Source: Oleiagrimonas sp963821885 (GTDB taxonomy: Bacteria > Pseudomonadota > Gammaproteobacteria > Xanthomonadales > Rhodanobacteraceae). Taken from it: DNA of 64,000 nt. The position numbers and the translations under genes are program-made. The notes beneath the pieces were generated by a model. It saw only the letters and a program-made list of their open reading frames with translations. It had not been told where the DNA came from and searched no databases. Below, piece by piece: positions 43,946 through 53,860 of the stretch (position 1 is its first letter; each line of letters begins with the position of its first letter). The stretch spans positions 711,087 through 775,086 of the forward strand of contig CAWGFN010000002.1 in the NCBI GenBank assembly GCA_963821885.1, given 5' to 3'.

Positions 43946-45547
43946 ATGACACAAACCCGAGTGAACGAAACCGACAGCTCCGGACGCCTGCGTTCCGACG
44001 ATGAAATCCGACAGCTCAACGCCAAGCAGCATGCCCTTGAGTCGCTCATCGCGCGCAAGCCCGGCGACACGATGGCGCGGATCAATCTTGCCTCCCTTTT
44101 GCTCGCTCGCGGCAGGATGCAGGACGGCTCACGGACCCTGGTCGAGGCCGTACCGACCCTGTCCGACGACGATCCGGCCGTCGTTTTCCAGCTGGCCAGC
44201 CTGCTGCAGCTGTGTGGCGAGACGGCCGCATCGCGTACATGCCTGGACCACCCGTCCGTCAACGACACCACCAGGGCCGAGGTCCTCCATGAGCATGCCA
44301 ACCAGCGCTTCCTGATCGGCGAAATATCCGAAGCCCTCGCATTGCTTGAACGGGCACTGTCGCATGGCCTGGACGGGCCGGGAGAGCGTCAGCTTCACGC
44401 GACCCTCCTGCAATTCTGCGGCCGCATGGAAGAAGCCAGTGAATCATTCGACACCTGCCTGGAACGCTGGCCCAGGTTCGGCAGCGCCGCCATGGCGCGA
44501 TCCAGGCTGCGCAAGCAGACGCCCGAGAGCAACCATGTGGAGTACCTGCAGACGACGCTGGAAAAGCTTCCTGCGCATGGCGGCAACCCGGCCGCCATGC
44601 AGGTCCGGGCCGAATTCGAGATGGCCCTGTTCAAGGAATTCGATGACCTGGGCGAATACGACAACGCCTGGGCCGCCCTTGAACGCGGCAAGGCCCTGCT
44701 TCGCACCCTGCTGCCGTACGATGCTTCCAGCGAGACGACGCTGACCGACGCCTTGATCGAGGCATCCGGAAAGGTTCCCGCGGCATCCGCATCCGGGACG
44801 CGCAGCTCCAGGCATGCCACGCCGATCTTCATCATCGGCCTTCCGCGCTCGGGCACGACCCTTCTCGACCGCATGCTGTCGAGTCACTCGCAAGTGGTTT
44901 CCGCCGGAGAACTCCGGAACTTCAGGCGCGGCCTGCTGTGGTCGGCAGATATCGTTCCCGGCACCAAGCACGAAATGCTCAAGTGCCTTGAAAAGGTGCA
45001 CGAGCTCGATTACGAAACAATGGGCGAACGCTTCCTGGAGCAGGCCGCATGGGCCACCCAGGGCATGCCCTTTTTCATCGACAAGCAGCCCCTGAATCTC
45101 CAGTTCGTGCCCTTCCTGCGGCGCGCCTTTCCGAACGCGCCTATCTTGCACATCGTGCGCGATCCGGTGGCTGTCTGCTTCTCCAACTACAAGATCCTGT
45201 ATGGACAGGTCACGGCATACAACAACGACTTACAATCCCTGGCTCATTACTACACGCAGTCACAGAGACTGGTCAGGCAATGGCATGCCAATCCGGACAA
45301 TGCGATCCTGCGCGTCGACTACGCCGCCCTGGTCAACGACCCCGCCAGCGTGATGCAAGAGGTTCTGGAGCATTGCAAACTACCCCTCGAGCAAGCATGC
45401 ATTCACCCGGAGCGGAATACGTCTCCCGTGGCGACGCCGAGCAGCAACCAGGTCCGCGAACCGATCCATGCCCGCAGCCTGGAAGACTGGCATCACTACG
45501 CCAAACAGCTTGAACCACTCCGCGCAGCAGTGCAGCCCAAGGCGTGA
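43946..45547 (+). CDS. TPR-repeat sulfotransferase, first of a tandem pair
   Basis: A 533-residue protein. Residues about 15-250 are TPR-like helical repeats. The sulfotransferase domain begins with IFIIGLPRSGTTLLDRML (about 294-311), the PAPS 5'-phosphosulfate loop. ILHIVRDPVAVCFSNYKILYG near 400-420 carries the Arg and Ser that bind the 3'-phosphate. The C-terminal stretch TSPVATPSSNQVREPIHARS is typical of this TPR-fused group, related to tyrosylprotein sulfotransferases. It should sulfate a protein or glycan using PAPS, with the TPR part presenting the target. The next gene is a close paralogue, and an Oar-like receptor is divergent. Confidence 0.88.
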   Translation: MTQTRVNETDSSGRLRSDDEIRQLNAKQHALESLIARKPGDTMARINLASLLLARGRMQDGSRTLVEAVPTLSDDDPAVVFQLASLLQLCGETAASRTCLDHPSVNDTTRAEVLHEHANQRFLIGEISEALALLERALSHGLDGPGERQLHATLLQFCGRMEEASESFDTCLERWPRFGSAAMARSRLRKQTPESNHVEYLQTTLEKLPAHGGNPAAMQVRAEFEMALFKEFDDLGEYDNAWAALERGKALLRTLLPYDASSETTLTDALIEASGKVPAASASGTRSSRHATPIFIIGLPRSGTTLLDRMLSSHSQVVSAGELRNFRRGLLWSADIVPGTKHEMLKCLEKVHELDYETMGERFLEQAAWATQGMPFFIDKQPLNLQFVPFLRRAFPNAPILHIVRDPVAVCFSNYKILYGQVTAYNNDLQSLAHYYTQSQRLVRQWHANPDNAILRVDYAALVNDPASVMQEVLEHCKLPLEQACIHPERNTSPVATPSSNQVREPIHARSLEDWHHYAKQLEPLRAAVQPKA

Positions 45548-45614
45548 CTGACGCTCGCTGCTTGCCTGAATCCAGGCCGTGGCACGCATCCGATCCGGAA
45601 GATCCAAATCATTC

Positions 45615-47210
45615 ATGAGCAACTCCAATCAACGCGCAAAAGCCAGTGATCTTCGCAATCTGGCCAGCCAGCAAATCCGGGCCAATCAGCTGGACGCCGC
45701 CCAGGGCACGCTCGAAGCACTGATTCGGGAGAACCCCCAGGACGTGCCCGCCTGCCTCGAGCTGGCAGACCTGATGTACAGGCGGGGACAAATTCGCGAC
45801 TCCAGCGCACCCCTGCTGCTGGCCACGCAGCATCTGCCCAGGCATGCGCAGCTTCTGCTGATCCTGGCGCAACACCTGATTGCCCGTGGTGAGGTGCTCG
45901 CAGCGCGCGACTGCCTGGATTTTCTCGCCCAGGCACCAGACCCGCCGGCTGATGTGCTTCTATCCCAGGTTCACCTGAGGTTTTCTCTGGGCGAGGTCGA
46001 AACGGCTCGCAAGCTGATGCAGAGAGCCCTGGATGCCGGCGCCGACTCTCCGCCCGATCATCATCTGCATGCCATGCTGCTGCAGTTCACCGGAGACATC
46101 GAAGGGTCCTGCCGCGTGCTCGAGCGAAGCCTCCAACGCTGGCCGGATTTCGCGGACGCACTTGTTCCCCTGGTCGGCATGCGCAAGCAGACGCCGGAGA
46201 ACAATCGCCTGGCGTTCGCGGAGGAACGTCTCCGCGCGCTGCCGAAACACTCCCCTGAACCGGCAGTCAGGTTCGCCCAGGCCGAATTCGAATACGCGCG
46301 ATTCCGCATACTCGACAAGCTCCATCGCCACGAAGAAGCATGGCCCTCGCTGGCACGCTGCAACAAACTGATGCACGCACTGAATCCCTACGAGGGTGAA
46401 AACGAGGCCGCATTGATCAGCGATCTCATGGCCCTGCCCGCTTCATTGGGCCGCAATGAAGTCACCGCCGACGAATTCACGGGCCCGACCCCCATCTTCA
46501 TCGTCGGCATGCCGCGCACGGGAACCACGCTCCTGGAGCGCATGCTTTCAAGCCATACCCAGGTCACCGGCGCCGGCGAACTCATCGAGTTCTGGCGCCA
46601 GCTGCATTGGGTCGCCGATGAACAGCCGAACCGGACCCACAGCCTCCGCCAGATCATCAAGCGCCATGAGAAACTCGATGTCCGCGAACTCGGCGCCCGG
46701 TATCTCGAGCAAACCCAATGGCGCGCGGGTGGACACCGTTTCTATATAGACAAGCTTCCCGCGAACATCCAGATGGTCGCATTCATACGGCGCGCCCTGC
46801 CGCATGCGCCCATCCTGCACATGATGCGCGATCCCATGGATGTGTGCTTCTCGAACTTCAAGGCTTTTTTCGGCAACGACAGCTCGACCTTCAGCTACGA
46901 CCTTCAGTCCGTTGCGCACTATTACCGTCAGTACCACCGCCTGAGTGATCACTGGCGCACGGCCATCCCGGGAGCCATGCTGGACGTGCCCTACGCGTCA
47001 TTGGTGAGTGATCCAGCCTCGACCATGCAGGGCGTCCTGGAATTTTGTGGCCTGGATGTCGAGCCGGCCTGCCTGCACCCGGAGAAGAACGCCAGTCCCG
47101 TGGCCACGCCGAGCAGCGCCCAGGTACGCGAACCCATCCATTCCCGCAGCATTGGCGAATGGCGCAATTACGCCCAGCAGCTCGAACCGCTGCGGCAAGC
47201 CCTGGAGTGA
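45615..47210 (+). CDS. TPR-repeat sulfotransferase, second of a tandem pair
   Basis: A 531-residue paralogue of the preceding protein, with the same layout: TPR-like helices to about 250, the PAPS loop IFIVGMPRTGTTLLERML (about 294-311), ILHMMRDPMDVCFSNFKAFFG, and a matching C-terminus (ATPSSAQVREPIHSRS). I chose ATG 45615; an earlier frame start at 45579 adds no similarity to the paralogue. The 67-base gap after the first gene suggests one operon. The pair probably arose by tandem duplication, with divergence in the TPR part that might alter target choice. Confidence 0.88.
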   Translation: MSNSNQRAKASDLRNLASQQIRANQLDAAQGTLEALIRENPQDVPACLELADLMYRRGQIRDSSAPLLLATQHLPRHAQLLLILAQHLIARGEVLAARDCLDFLAQAPDPPADVLLSQVHLRFSLGEVETARKLMQRALDAGADSPPDHHLHAMLLQFTGDIEGSCRVLERSLQRWPDFADALVPLVGMRKQTPENNRLAFAEERLRALPKHSPEPAVRFAQAEFEYARFRILDKLHRHEEAWPSLARCNKLMHALNPYEGENEAALISDLMALPASLGRNEVTADEFTGPTPIFIVGMPRTGTTLLERMLSSHTQVTGAGELIEFWRQLHWVADEQPNRTHSLRQIIKRHEKLDVRELGARYLEQTQWRAGGHRFYIDKLPANIQMVAFIRRALPHAPILHMMRDPMDVCFSNFKAFFGNDSSTFSYDLQSVAHYYRQYHRLSDHWRTAIPGAMLDVPYASLVSDPASTMQGVLEFCGLDVEPACLHPEKNASPVATPSSAQVREPIHSRSIGEWRNYAQQLEPLRQALE

Positions 47211-47329
47211 CATCGAGCCTGCCCCCACCATCGTGCCGCGCATAGTCACGTCGTTGTGCGGCCCCTCACGGTGGCCTCGCCACGCATGTCACTGATGTCC
47301 GCCTGGCGAGCCCGGCATGCGCGCCCGGA

Positions 47330-49471
47330 TCAATCCCGCAGAGAAGCGATGTCGGCAATGGCCAGGAATCGATCCTGCAACTGCATCAGCAGGGCCAGGC
47401 GATTGGCGCGCAGGACAGGGTCCTCGGCCATGACCAGGATTTCATCGAAGAATCGGTCAACTGGCACCTGCAGCTGCGCCAGCCGGGTCAATGCGCCCGT
47501 GTAGTCCCCGGTAGCGACCAGTCGCGCACTATCGTCACTGGCCGTCTCCAGGGCGGCGGCCAGTTCACGCTCGGCGTCTTCCTGCAGGCGCGCCGGATCG
47601 AATGCCATGGCCTCGACGTCGTCGGCCTGCTTGCGCAGGAGGTTGCCCACGCGCTTGTTGGCGGCCGTCAGGCTGGCGGCCTGGGGCTGGCCGGCAAAGC
47701 TGACCACGGCCTGCAGGCGGCGATCGAAATCCATCAGGCCGGCCGGCTCGACAGCTGCAACGGCAGCATACATGTCCGCGCTTATGCCGCGATCGGCGTA
47801 ATACCCGCGCAGACGGTCCAGAACGAAGGCATACAGCTCGGCCTGCAGTTCAGCCCGGCGCTTGCCGGCATCCAGGATCGGCAGCTTGCCGTCCCGGCCC
47901 GGCTTGAGCCCCGCGGCCAGCGCCGCGTCGGGCAACAGCTGCAGGGCTTCGGCGAAAGCTGCCTTGAGGTCGATGTCCAGTGCGCCCTCGATCAGGGTGC
48001 GCGCCAGGCCCAGGGCCGTGCGGCGCAACGCGAAGGGGTCCTTGTTGCCCGATGGCTTGAGGCCGACGGCGAAGATGCCGGCGAGGGTGTCCAGGCGCTC
48101 GGCCACGGCCAGTACCCGCGCCAGTGGGCGTTCGGCGATGCCGTCCGCCGCATTGCGTGGCTGGTAGAACGCATCCAGGGCATCGGCGACATCATCCGGC
48201 TCGCCATGGGCGGCGGCGTAGTAGCGGCCCATCACGCCCTGCAGTTCGGGAAACTCGCCGACCATGCGCGTCATCAGGTCGCACTTGCTCAAGGCCGCGG
48301 CATGGGTGGCCAGGCCGGCATCGACGCCCGTGCGGTTGGCCGTCACGCGCGCCAGCTCGGCCACGCGCACGCACTTGTTCCAGACGCTGCCTAGGGCCTG
48401 CTGGTAGGTCACCTGCTTGAGGCTGTCCTGATAGCCGGCCAGCGGCGTCTTGAGGTCCTCGTCCCAGAAGAACTTGGCGTCGGCGAATCGCGGGCGGATC
48501 ACGCGCTCATAGCCCTTGCGGATTTCCGCCGGATCGGTCGACGCGATGTTGGCCACGCCGATGAAGCGTTCCACCAGCCGGCCATCCTCGCCGAACACCG
48601 GCACGAACTTCTGGTGGGTCTCCATGGTGGTGACCAGCGCTTCGGGCGGCACGGCGAGGAAGTCGTGCTCGAAGGCGCAGGCAATGGCCACCGGCCACTC
48701 GGTGAGGTTGGCGATCTCGTCCAGGAGTGCCTCGGACAGACGCGGCGTGCCGCCCAGGTCGCCGGCCACGCGCGCCACTTCGTCGCGCACCCGCTGGCGA
48801 CGCTCGTCCGGGTCGGCCAGCACCCTGGCCTGGCGCAATGCGTCCAACCAGGCGTCGGCATCGGCGACAGGCACCGGAGCCGGATGATGGAAGCGGTGAC
48901 CATGCGTCAATCGATCGCTGCGCAGTCCCATGATGTGGGCGTCGATGACCTGGTTGCCGTGCAGGATCGTCAGCCAGTGCGCCGGGCGCACGAAGGCATA
49001 GTCATGGTCGGCCCAGCGCATCGGGCGCGGAATCGGCAGCTGCCTGAGCGCGCCGGCAACGATCTCCGGCAGCAGTTCGGCCAGGGCCTTGCCCGGCTGC
49101 ACCGCGCGGTAGACGTACCAGGCGCCCTTGTCGGTCTCGAGGGTCTGCAGGGCGTCGACCTCGACGCCGCAGGAAGCGGCAAAACCCAGCAGCGCCCGGG
49201 TCGGCTGACCGTCGCCGTCGCGACCGGCCTGAACCGCCGGACCACGACGCTCGATCGACTGATCGGGCTGCATCGCCGCCACGGCCGGGATGTGCACGGC
49301 CAGACGACGCGGTGAACAATAGCGTCGGGCAGCCGCCAGGTCCGCCGCGATCCCATGCTGCTCCAGACCCTTGCAGATGCCTTCGGCGAAGGCCTCGGAC
49401 AGGTCGTCCAGGGCTTTCGGCGGCAGCTCCTCGGTGCCCAGTTCGACCAGCAGCGAGCGTGCCTCAGACAT
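47330..49471 (-). CDS. glyS: Glycyl-tRNA synthetase beta subunit
   Basis: A 713-residue subunit of the bacterial alpha2-beta2 enzyme that attaches glycine to tRNA. Typical segments are LLVELGTEELPPKAL at the start, FVPVFGEDGRLVERFIGVANI and DPFALRRTALGLARTL. The C-terminal anticodon-binding domain is complete. The start overlaps the 3' end of glyQ by eight bases, so the two subunits are coupled. Length is close to E. coli GlyS. Confidence 0.97.
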   Translation of the reverse strand: MSEARSLLVELGTEELPPKALDDLSEAFAEGICKGLEQHGIAADLAAARRYCSPRRLAVHIPAVAAMQPDQSIERRGPAVQAGRDGDGQPTRALLGFAASCGVEVDALQTLETDKGAWYVYRAVQPGKALAELLPEIVAGALRQLPIPRPMRWADHDYAFVRPAHWLTILHGNQVIDAHIMGLRSDRLTHGHRFHHPAPVPVADADAWLDALRQARVLADPDERRQRVRDEVARVAGDLGGTPRLSEALLDEIANLTEWPVAIACAFEHDFLAVPPEALVTTMETHQKFVPVFGEDGRLVERFIGVANIASTDPAEIRKGYERVIRPRFADAKFFWDEDLKTPLAGYQDSLKQVTYQQALGSVWNKCVRVAELARVTANRTGVDAGLATHAAALSKCDLMTRMVGEFPELQGVMGRYYAAAHGEPDDVADALDAFYQPRNAADGIAERPLARVLAVAERLDTLAGIFAVGLKPSGNKDPFALRRTALGLARTLIEGALDIDLKAAFAEALQLLPDAALAAGLKPGRDGKLPILDAGKRRAELQAELYAFVLDRLRGYYADRGISADMYAAVAAVEPAGLMDFDRRLQAVVSFAGQPQAASLTAANKRVGNLLRKQADDVEAMAFDPARLQEDAERELAAALETASDDSARLVATGDYTGALTRLAQLQVPVDRFFDEILVMAEDPVLRANRLALLMQLQDRFLAIADIASLRD

Positions 49472-50375
49472 GCGCGTTCTCCTTGGTGTTGCGCAGACCC
49501 GGGAAACCCAGCTTCTCGCGCTGGGCCACGTAGGCCTCGGCCACGGCGCGGGCCAGCGTGCGCACGCGCAGGATGTAGCGCTGGCGCTCGGTCACGCTGA
49601 TGGCGCGGCGCGCGTCCAGCAGGTTGAAGGTATGGCTGGCCTTCATCACCTGCTCGTAGGCCGGCAGGGGCAGCCCCAGCTCGACCAGCTTGGCGGCCTC
49701 GCTCTCGCAGGTGTCGAACCAGCCCAGCAGGGCCTCGACGTTGGCGTGCTGGAAGTTGTACGTCGACTGCTCGACCTCGTTCTGGTGGAACACGTCCCCA
49801 TAGCTCACGGTGCCGTGCGGGGCCCGGGTCCAGACCAGGTCATAGACGTTGTCGACATTCTGCAGGTACATGGCCAGGCGCTCGAGACCGTAGGTGATTT
49901 CACCGGTCACCGGTCGACACTCCAGTCCGCCGGCCTGCTGGAAATAGGTGAACTGGGTGACCTCCATGCCGTTCAGCCAGACTTCCCAGCCCTGGCCCCA
50001 CGCGCCGAGCGTGGGCGACTCCCAGTTGTCCTCGACCAGGCGCAGGTCATGCACCAGCGGGTCGATGCCCAGCGCCTTCAGCGAGCCGAAGTACAGCTCG
50101 ACGATGTTCTCCGGGTTCGGCTTCATCACCACCTGGAACTGGTAGTAGTGCTGAAGGCGGTTGGGATTGTCGCCGTAGCGGCCGTCGGTCGGGCGTCGTG
50201 ATGGCTGCACGTAGGCGGCGGCCCACGGTTCCGGCCCGAGGGCGCGCAGGAAGGTCGCCGGGTGGAAGGTGCCGGCGCCGACTTCGGTATCGAGCGGCTG
50301 CAGCAGCACGCATCCCTGGTCGGCCCAGTAGCGGCTCAGCGTCTGGATGATCTGCTGGAAGGTCGGCGCGGACAT
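49464..50375 (-). CDS. glyQ: Glycyl-tRNA synthetase alpha subunit
   Basis: A 303-residue class II synthetase subunit that forms the catalytic core. MSAPTFQQIIQTLSRYW is the family start. GAGTFHPATFLRALGPEPW and YVQPSRRPTDGRYGDNPNR include motif 2-type residues, and GLERLAMYLQ is motif 3. I use ATG 50375; upstream frame belongs to the divergent gene region. The gap to the divergent GspE-type gene is 64 bases. Confidence 0.97.
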   Translation of the reverse strand: MSAPTFQQIIQTLSRYWADQGCVLLQPLDTEVGAGTFHPATFLRALGPEPWAAAYVQPSRRPTDGRYGDNPNRLQHYYQFQVVMKPNPENIVELYFGSLKALGIDPLVHDLRLVEDNWESPTLGAWGQGWEVWLNGMEVTQFTYFQQAGGLECRPVTGEITYGLERLAMYLQNVDNVYDLVWTRAPHGTVSYGDVFHQNEVEQSTYNFQHANVEALLGWFDTCESEAAKLVELGLPLPAYEQVMKASHTFNLLDARRAISVTERQRYILRVRTLARAVAEAYVAQREKLGFPGLRNTKENAHV

Positions 50376-50383
50376 GGTCACGT

Positions 50384-50411
50384 CTGACAAGTAGTAAAAG
50401 CGCGTTAGTAT
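50384..50411 (+). promoter_or_regulatory. Promoter of the GspE-type gene
   Basis: CTGACA (50384-50389), 16 bases, TAGTAT (50406-50411). The predicted start at about 50418 leaves a 22-base leader carrying GGAGG ahead of ATG 50440. Confidence 0.55.
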
Positions 50412-50439
50412 AGCCGTCGCAGACGATGGAGGTATCCAC

Positions 50440-52254
50440 ATGGTGGCCAGCGCGCACCCGCAATCGACCCTGGGCCGGCGCGGACGCCTGAGCCTGGATG
50501 AGGTGCTCGCCGAACTCGTGCGCGACGGTTTCCTGCACGGCGAGGACGTCGCCCAGGTGCGCATGGGGCACCGCACGGGCCGCAATCCGCTGGAACTGCA
50601 CCCGCTGGTCATCGTGGCCGAGGCCAAGCTGGCCAACCGCCGCGACCCGACGCAGCGCCGCCTGGGCATCGAGCTGTTGACCGAATGGCTGGCCGGCAAG
50701 ACCGACTACGACTACTGCAAGATCGATCCGATGAAGATCGACGCCGCCGCGGTCACCCGCGTGGTCAGCCATGCCTATGCGCTGCGGCACCGCATCCTGC
50801 CCATCGAGGCCAACCCCGAATTCGCGGTCTTCGCCACCTGCGAGCCGTTCGAGACCGACTGGGCCCGTGATCTGGCGCAGATGCTTCGCCGCGATATCCG
50901 CATCACCGTCGCCAACCCGCTCGACATCCAGCGCTTCCTCACCGAGCTCTATGGCGTGCAGCGCTCGATCCAGATGGCGCACGATGCCAAGGGCGACATG
51001 GGCGCCGGTTCGGCGATCCTGAATTTCGAGCAGCTGGTCGAACTGGGCAAGGGCGGCGAACTCGGCGCCGATGACCGCCACGTCGTGCATATCGTCGACT
51101 GGCTGCTGCAGTACGCCTTCGAGCAGCGCGCCTCGGACATCCACCTCGAACCGCGGCGCGACAACGGCCTGATGCGTTTTCGCATCGATGGCGTCATGCA
51201 CAAGGTGTTCGAGCTGCCGTCCCCCGTGATGGCCGCCGTCACCTCGCGCATCAAGATCCTCGGCCGCCTGGATGTCGCCGAGAAGCGCCGCCCGCAGGAC
51301 GGGCGCATCAAGACCCGGTCGGCCGGGGGGCGCGAAGTCGAGCTGCGCATCTCCACCATGCCCACGGCCTTCGGCGAAAAGGTCGTCGCGCGCATCTTCG
51401 ATCCGGAAATCGCCAGCAAGGACTTTTCCCAGCTTGGATTCTCGCCGGAGGAGGATGCCATCTGGCGACAGATGATCCATCGCCCCAACGGCATCGTGCT
51501 GGTCACCGGACCGACGGGCTCCGGCAAGACCACCACCCTGTATTCGACGCTCAAGCACTTGGCCCGGCCGGAACTGAACGTGTGCACCGTCGAGGACCCG
51601 ATCGAGATGGTCGCGCCCGAGTTCAACCAGATGCAGGTGCAGCCGGCCATCGACCTGGACTTTGCCTCCGGCGTGCGCACGCTGCTGCGCCAGGACCCGG
51701 ACATCATCATGGTGGGCGAGATCCGCGACCTGGAGACCGCCCACATGGCGGTGCAGGCCTCGTTGACCGGCCATCTGGTGCTGTCAACCCTGCACACCAA
51801 CGACGCGCCCAGCGCGATCACCCGTCTGCTCGACCTGGGCGTCCCGCACTACCTGATCCAGTCGACCCTGGCCGGCATCACCGCGCAGCGCCTGGTGCGC
51901 ACGCTGTGCCCGCACTGCAAGGCCGAAGCCCGACAGGATGCCGACACCTGGAATGCACTGACCCACGGACTCGACCTCCCCGTGCCGTCGCAGGTGTCCG
52001 CCCCGGTGGGCTGCCTGGAATGTCGCAAGACCGGCTTTCTGGGCCGTACCGGCATCTACGAGATGCTGCGCATGAGCCCGCGTCTGCGCGGCATGCTGGG
52101 ACCGCAACTCGACCTGACGACGCTCGCCAACACGGCCCGCGAAGAGGGCATGCAACCCTTGCGCATGTCCGCCGCCGCCCAGGTCGCCCGCGGCGTCACC
52201 ACCGTCGAGGAAGTACTTGCGGTGCTACCGCCTGATGATGCGCTCAGCGTCTGA
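50440..52254 (+). CDS. GspE/PilB-family ATPase (orphan)
   Basis: A 604-residue type II secretion/type IV pilus-like ATPase. The N-terminal part (about 15-190) is an MshEN-like domain. The ATPase core has Walker A GPTGSGKT with K363, an Asp box (VCTVEDPIE), Walker B (IIMVGEIRDLETA) and a His box (LVLSTLHTND). The zinc tetracysteine C490/C493 and C525/C528 is intact. GGAGG precedes the ATG. No other gsp or pil gene is near, except an ExeA-like ATPase 1.6 kb further on, so the partner machine must be encoded elsewhere. Confidence 0.92.
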   Translation: MVASAHPQSTLGRRGRLSLDEVLAELVRDGFLHGEDVAQVRMGHRTGRNPLELHPLVIVAEAKLANRRDPTQRRLGIELLTEWLAGKTDYDYCKIDPMKIDAAAVTRVVSHAYALRHRILPIEANPEFAVFATCEPFETDWARDLAQMLRRDIRITVANPLDIQRFLTELYGVQRSIQMAHDAKGDMGAGSAILNFEQLVELGKGGELGADDRHVVHIVDWLLQYAFEQRASDIHLEPRRDNGLMRFRIDGVMHKVFELPSPVMAAVTSRIKILGRLDVAEKRRPQDGRIKTRSAGGREVELRISTMPTAFGEKVVARIFDPEIASKDFSQLGFSPEEDAIWRQMIHRPNGIVLVTGPTGSGKTTTLYSTLKHLARPELNVCTVEDPIEMVAPEFNQMQVQPAIDLDFASGVRTLLRQDPDIIMVGEIRDLETAHMAVQASLTGHLVLSTLHTNDAPSAITRLLDLGVPHYLIQSTLAGITAQRLVRTLCPHCKAEARQDADTWNALTHGLDLPVPSQVSAPVGCLECRKTGFLGRTGIYEMLRMSPRLRGMLGPQLDLTTLANTAREEGMQPLRMSAAAQVARGVTTVEEVLAVLPPDDALSV

Positions 52255-52332
52255 GAACGGCCCCGCGGCTCGCTTTGATCGTCACTTCGGGCATGCGACA
52301 CTGCACAATCATCACCCCTGGAACCTGCTCAC

Positions 52333-53148
52333 ATGCGCAAAGTCGGCTTTGGACACGGCCTGACCTGGCTTGGTAATGCCCTGTCGATGGTGGGCGCGCA
52401 ACCGGTCCCGTTCCTGGTCATGGGCCTGATCATGTCGGTGATCGCGGCGGTTCCCCTGCTCGGCGCCATCACCCTGCTGCTGCTTGGCCCGGCGCTGGTC
52501 GCGGGGACCATCCACGCATCCCGCGAGGCCAGCCTGGGACGCAAGCCACGTATCGACCAGTTGTTCCACGTGTTCCAGAAAGGCGACCGCGTCGGTTCCT
52601 ACATCGCCCTGTGCCTGCCGCTCGTGGCGGCCTTCTTCCTGCTCGTGTTCCTGGCCATACCGTTCGCGATGTACGCCGTCGGCAAGGGCATCGTCACGCA
52701 GGATATGACATCCGACCCCGAGGCCATGCGCAGCGCCATCGACCAGTTGCTGTTCCACAGCGGCGCCGGCGTCCTTTTCCTGCTGTGCATGGGCATCGTT
52801 CTGTTCCTGGTCCTGATGCTCACCTTCCTCGCGCCGTCGGTCATCCTGCTCAGGCGCAACGATGCTTTCGCGTCCATGAAGCTGAGCTTTGCCGCCAGTG
52901 CCCGCAATTTCGGTGCCTTCTTCCTCTCCGTGTTGCTGTTCGGGATGGCGATTCAGATCCTGGCCAAGGTCCTGGGCCTGATCTTTCCCGCCCTGTTTGC
53001 CTCGTTCGTTGCGCACATTCCCTATTACGCGCTGCTCGGTCCGCTGACCTACGCGATGTTCCGCGATGTGTTCGGCGATGATGCATCAACGGATGCCGAT
53101 GCCGACGCACCGGCCGCGCCCGCGGCCAGCCACCATTTCGAGGCCTAG
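52333..53148 (+). CDS. BPSS1780-type integral membrane protein
   Basis: A 271-residue protein with about six membrane helices (FLVMGLIMSVIAAVPLLGAITLLLLGPALVAGTI near 28-61, and later helices). It has the GALTLLLLGPALVAG-like turn seen in BPSS1780/DUF2189-type membrane proteins, whose function is unknown. The C-terminal tail after 250 is Asp/Ala-rich and cytoplasmic. It follows the GspE-type gene by 78 bases and may share its transcript. The rhomboid gene ends eight bases away on the other strand. Confidence 0.75.
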   Translation: MRKVGFGHGLTWLGNALSMVGAQPVPFLVMGLIMSVIAAVPLLGAITLLLLGPALVAGTIHASREASLGRKPRIDQLFHVFQKGDRVGSYIALCLPLVAAFFLLVFLAIPFAMYAVGKGIVTQDMTSDPEAMRSAIDQLLFHSGAGVLFLLCMGIVLFLVLMLTFLAPSVILLRRNDAFASMKLSFAASARNFGAFFLSVLLFGMAIQILAKVLGLIFPALFASFVAHIPYYALLGPLTYAMFRDVFGDDASTDADADAPAAPAASHHFEA

Positions 53149-53156
53149 GCGCGCGT

Positions 53157-53858
53157 TCAGCGCCGCATGCGCCGCTGCACGGCGCGTCGCGATGCGATCG
53201 CGAACACGATGCCGTACACGAAGCCGGCGATATGGCTCCACCACACCACCTCGCCGAAGCCCGGGCCGGCATAGGTGAAGCCCAGCTGCAGCAACACCCA
53301 CAGCGCGATCAGCAGGGCCGCGGGCACGCGCACGAATTGCAGGTACAGTCCCAGCGGCAAAACGACACCGAGCCGCGCTCGCGGGAACAGCACGAGGTAG
53401 GCCCCGACCACCGCCGACACCGCGCCACTGCATCCGATGATCGGCGCCTGTACGGCCGACAGGGTGAGCGCGCCGACCAGATTGGCCACCACCCCGCCGC
53501 TGAGGAACAAGGTCGCGAAGCGCGGCGAGCCCAGTACCCTCTCGCCCTCCAGGCCGAAGATCACCAGGAACAGCATGTTCCCCAGCAGATGCAGCCAGGA
53601 CACATGGATGAACAGGGACGTCAGCAAACGCACCAGGTCCGGATCCAGGACCCTGCGCCACCATGGGCCGGGTGTCTCGAACAACAGTGACGGCACCGTG
53701 CCCCAGCGCAGCAGCCAGGCGCTTTCGTGCGCCGGGCTGCTCAGCGTCAACACCATGAAGCTGGCCACGCATGCGATGACCAGTCCCAGCGTGGCCCATG
53801 GACGTGCCGGGCGACGGGATGTCGGCATCCTGACGAACATCGATCCCGAGCCTCTCAT
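53157..53858 (-). CDS. Rhomboid family intramembrane serine protease
   Basis: A 233-residue protease with six to seven helices. The catalytic Ser is S144 in GCSGAVSA and the His is H209 in SHIAG. HLLGN at 90-94 is the conserved loop. It cleaves membrane proteins within the bilayer. An ATG at 53858 lies two bases after the ExeA-like stop, so the genes are coupled; a later Met in the frame (MFVRMPTSRR) may be the true start. Pairing with an ExeA-type protein is unusual and hints at an envelope function. Confidence 0.9.
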   Translation of the reverse strand: MRGSGSMFVRMPTSRRPARPWATLGLVIACVASFMVLTLSSPAHESAWLLRWGTVPSLLFETPGPWWRRVLDPDLVRLLTSLFIHVSWLHLLGNMLFLVIFGLEGERVLGSPRFATLFLSGGVVANLVGALTLSAVQAPIIGCSGAVSAVVGAYLVLFPRARLGVVLPLGLYLQFVRVPAALLIALWVLLQLGFTYAGPGFGEVVWWSHIAGFVYGIVFAIASRRAVQRRMRR

Positions 53859-53860
53859 GC

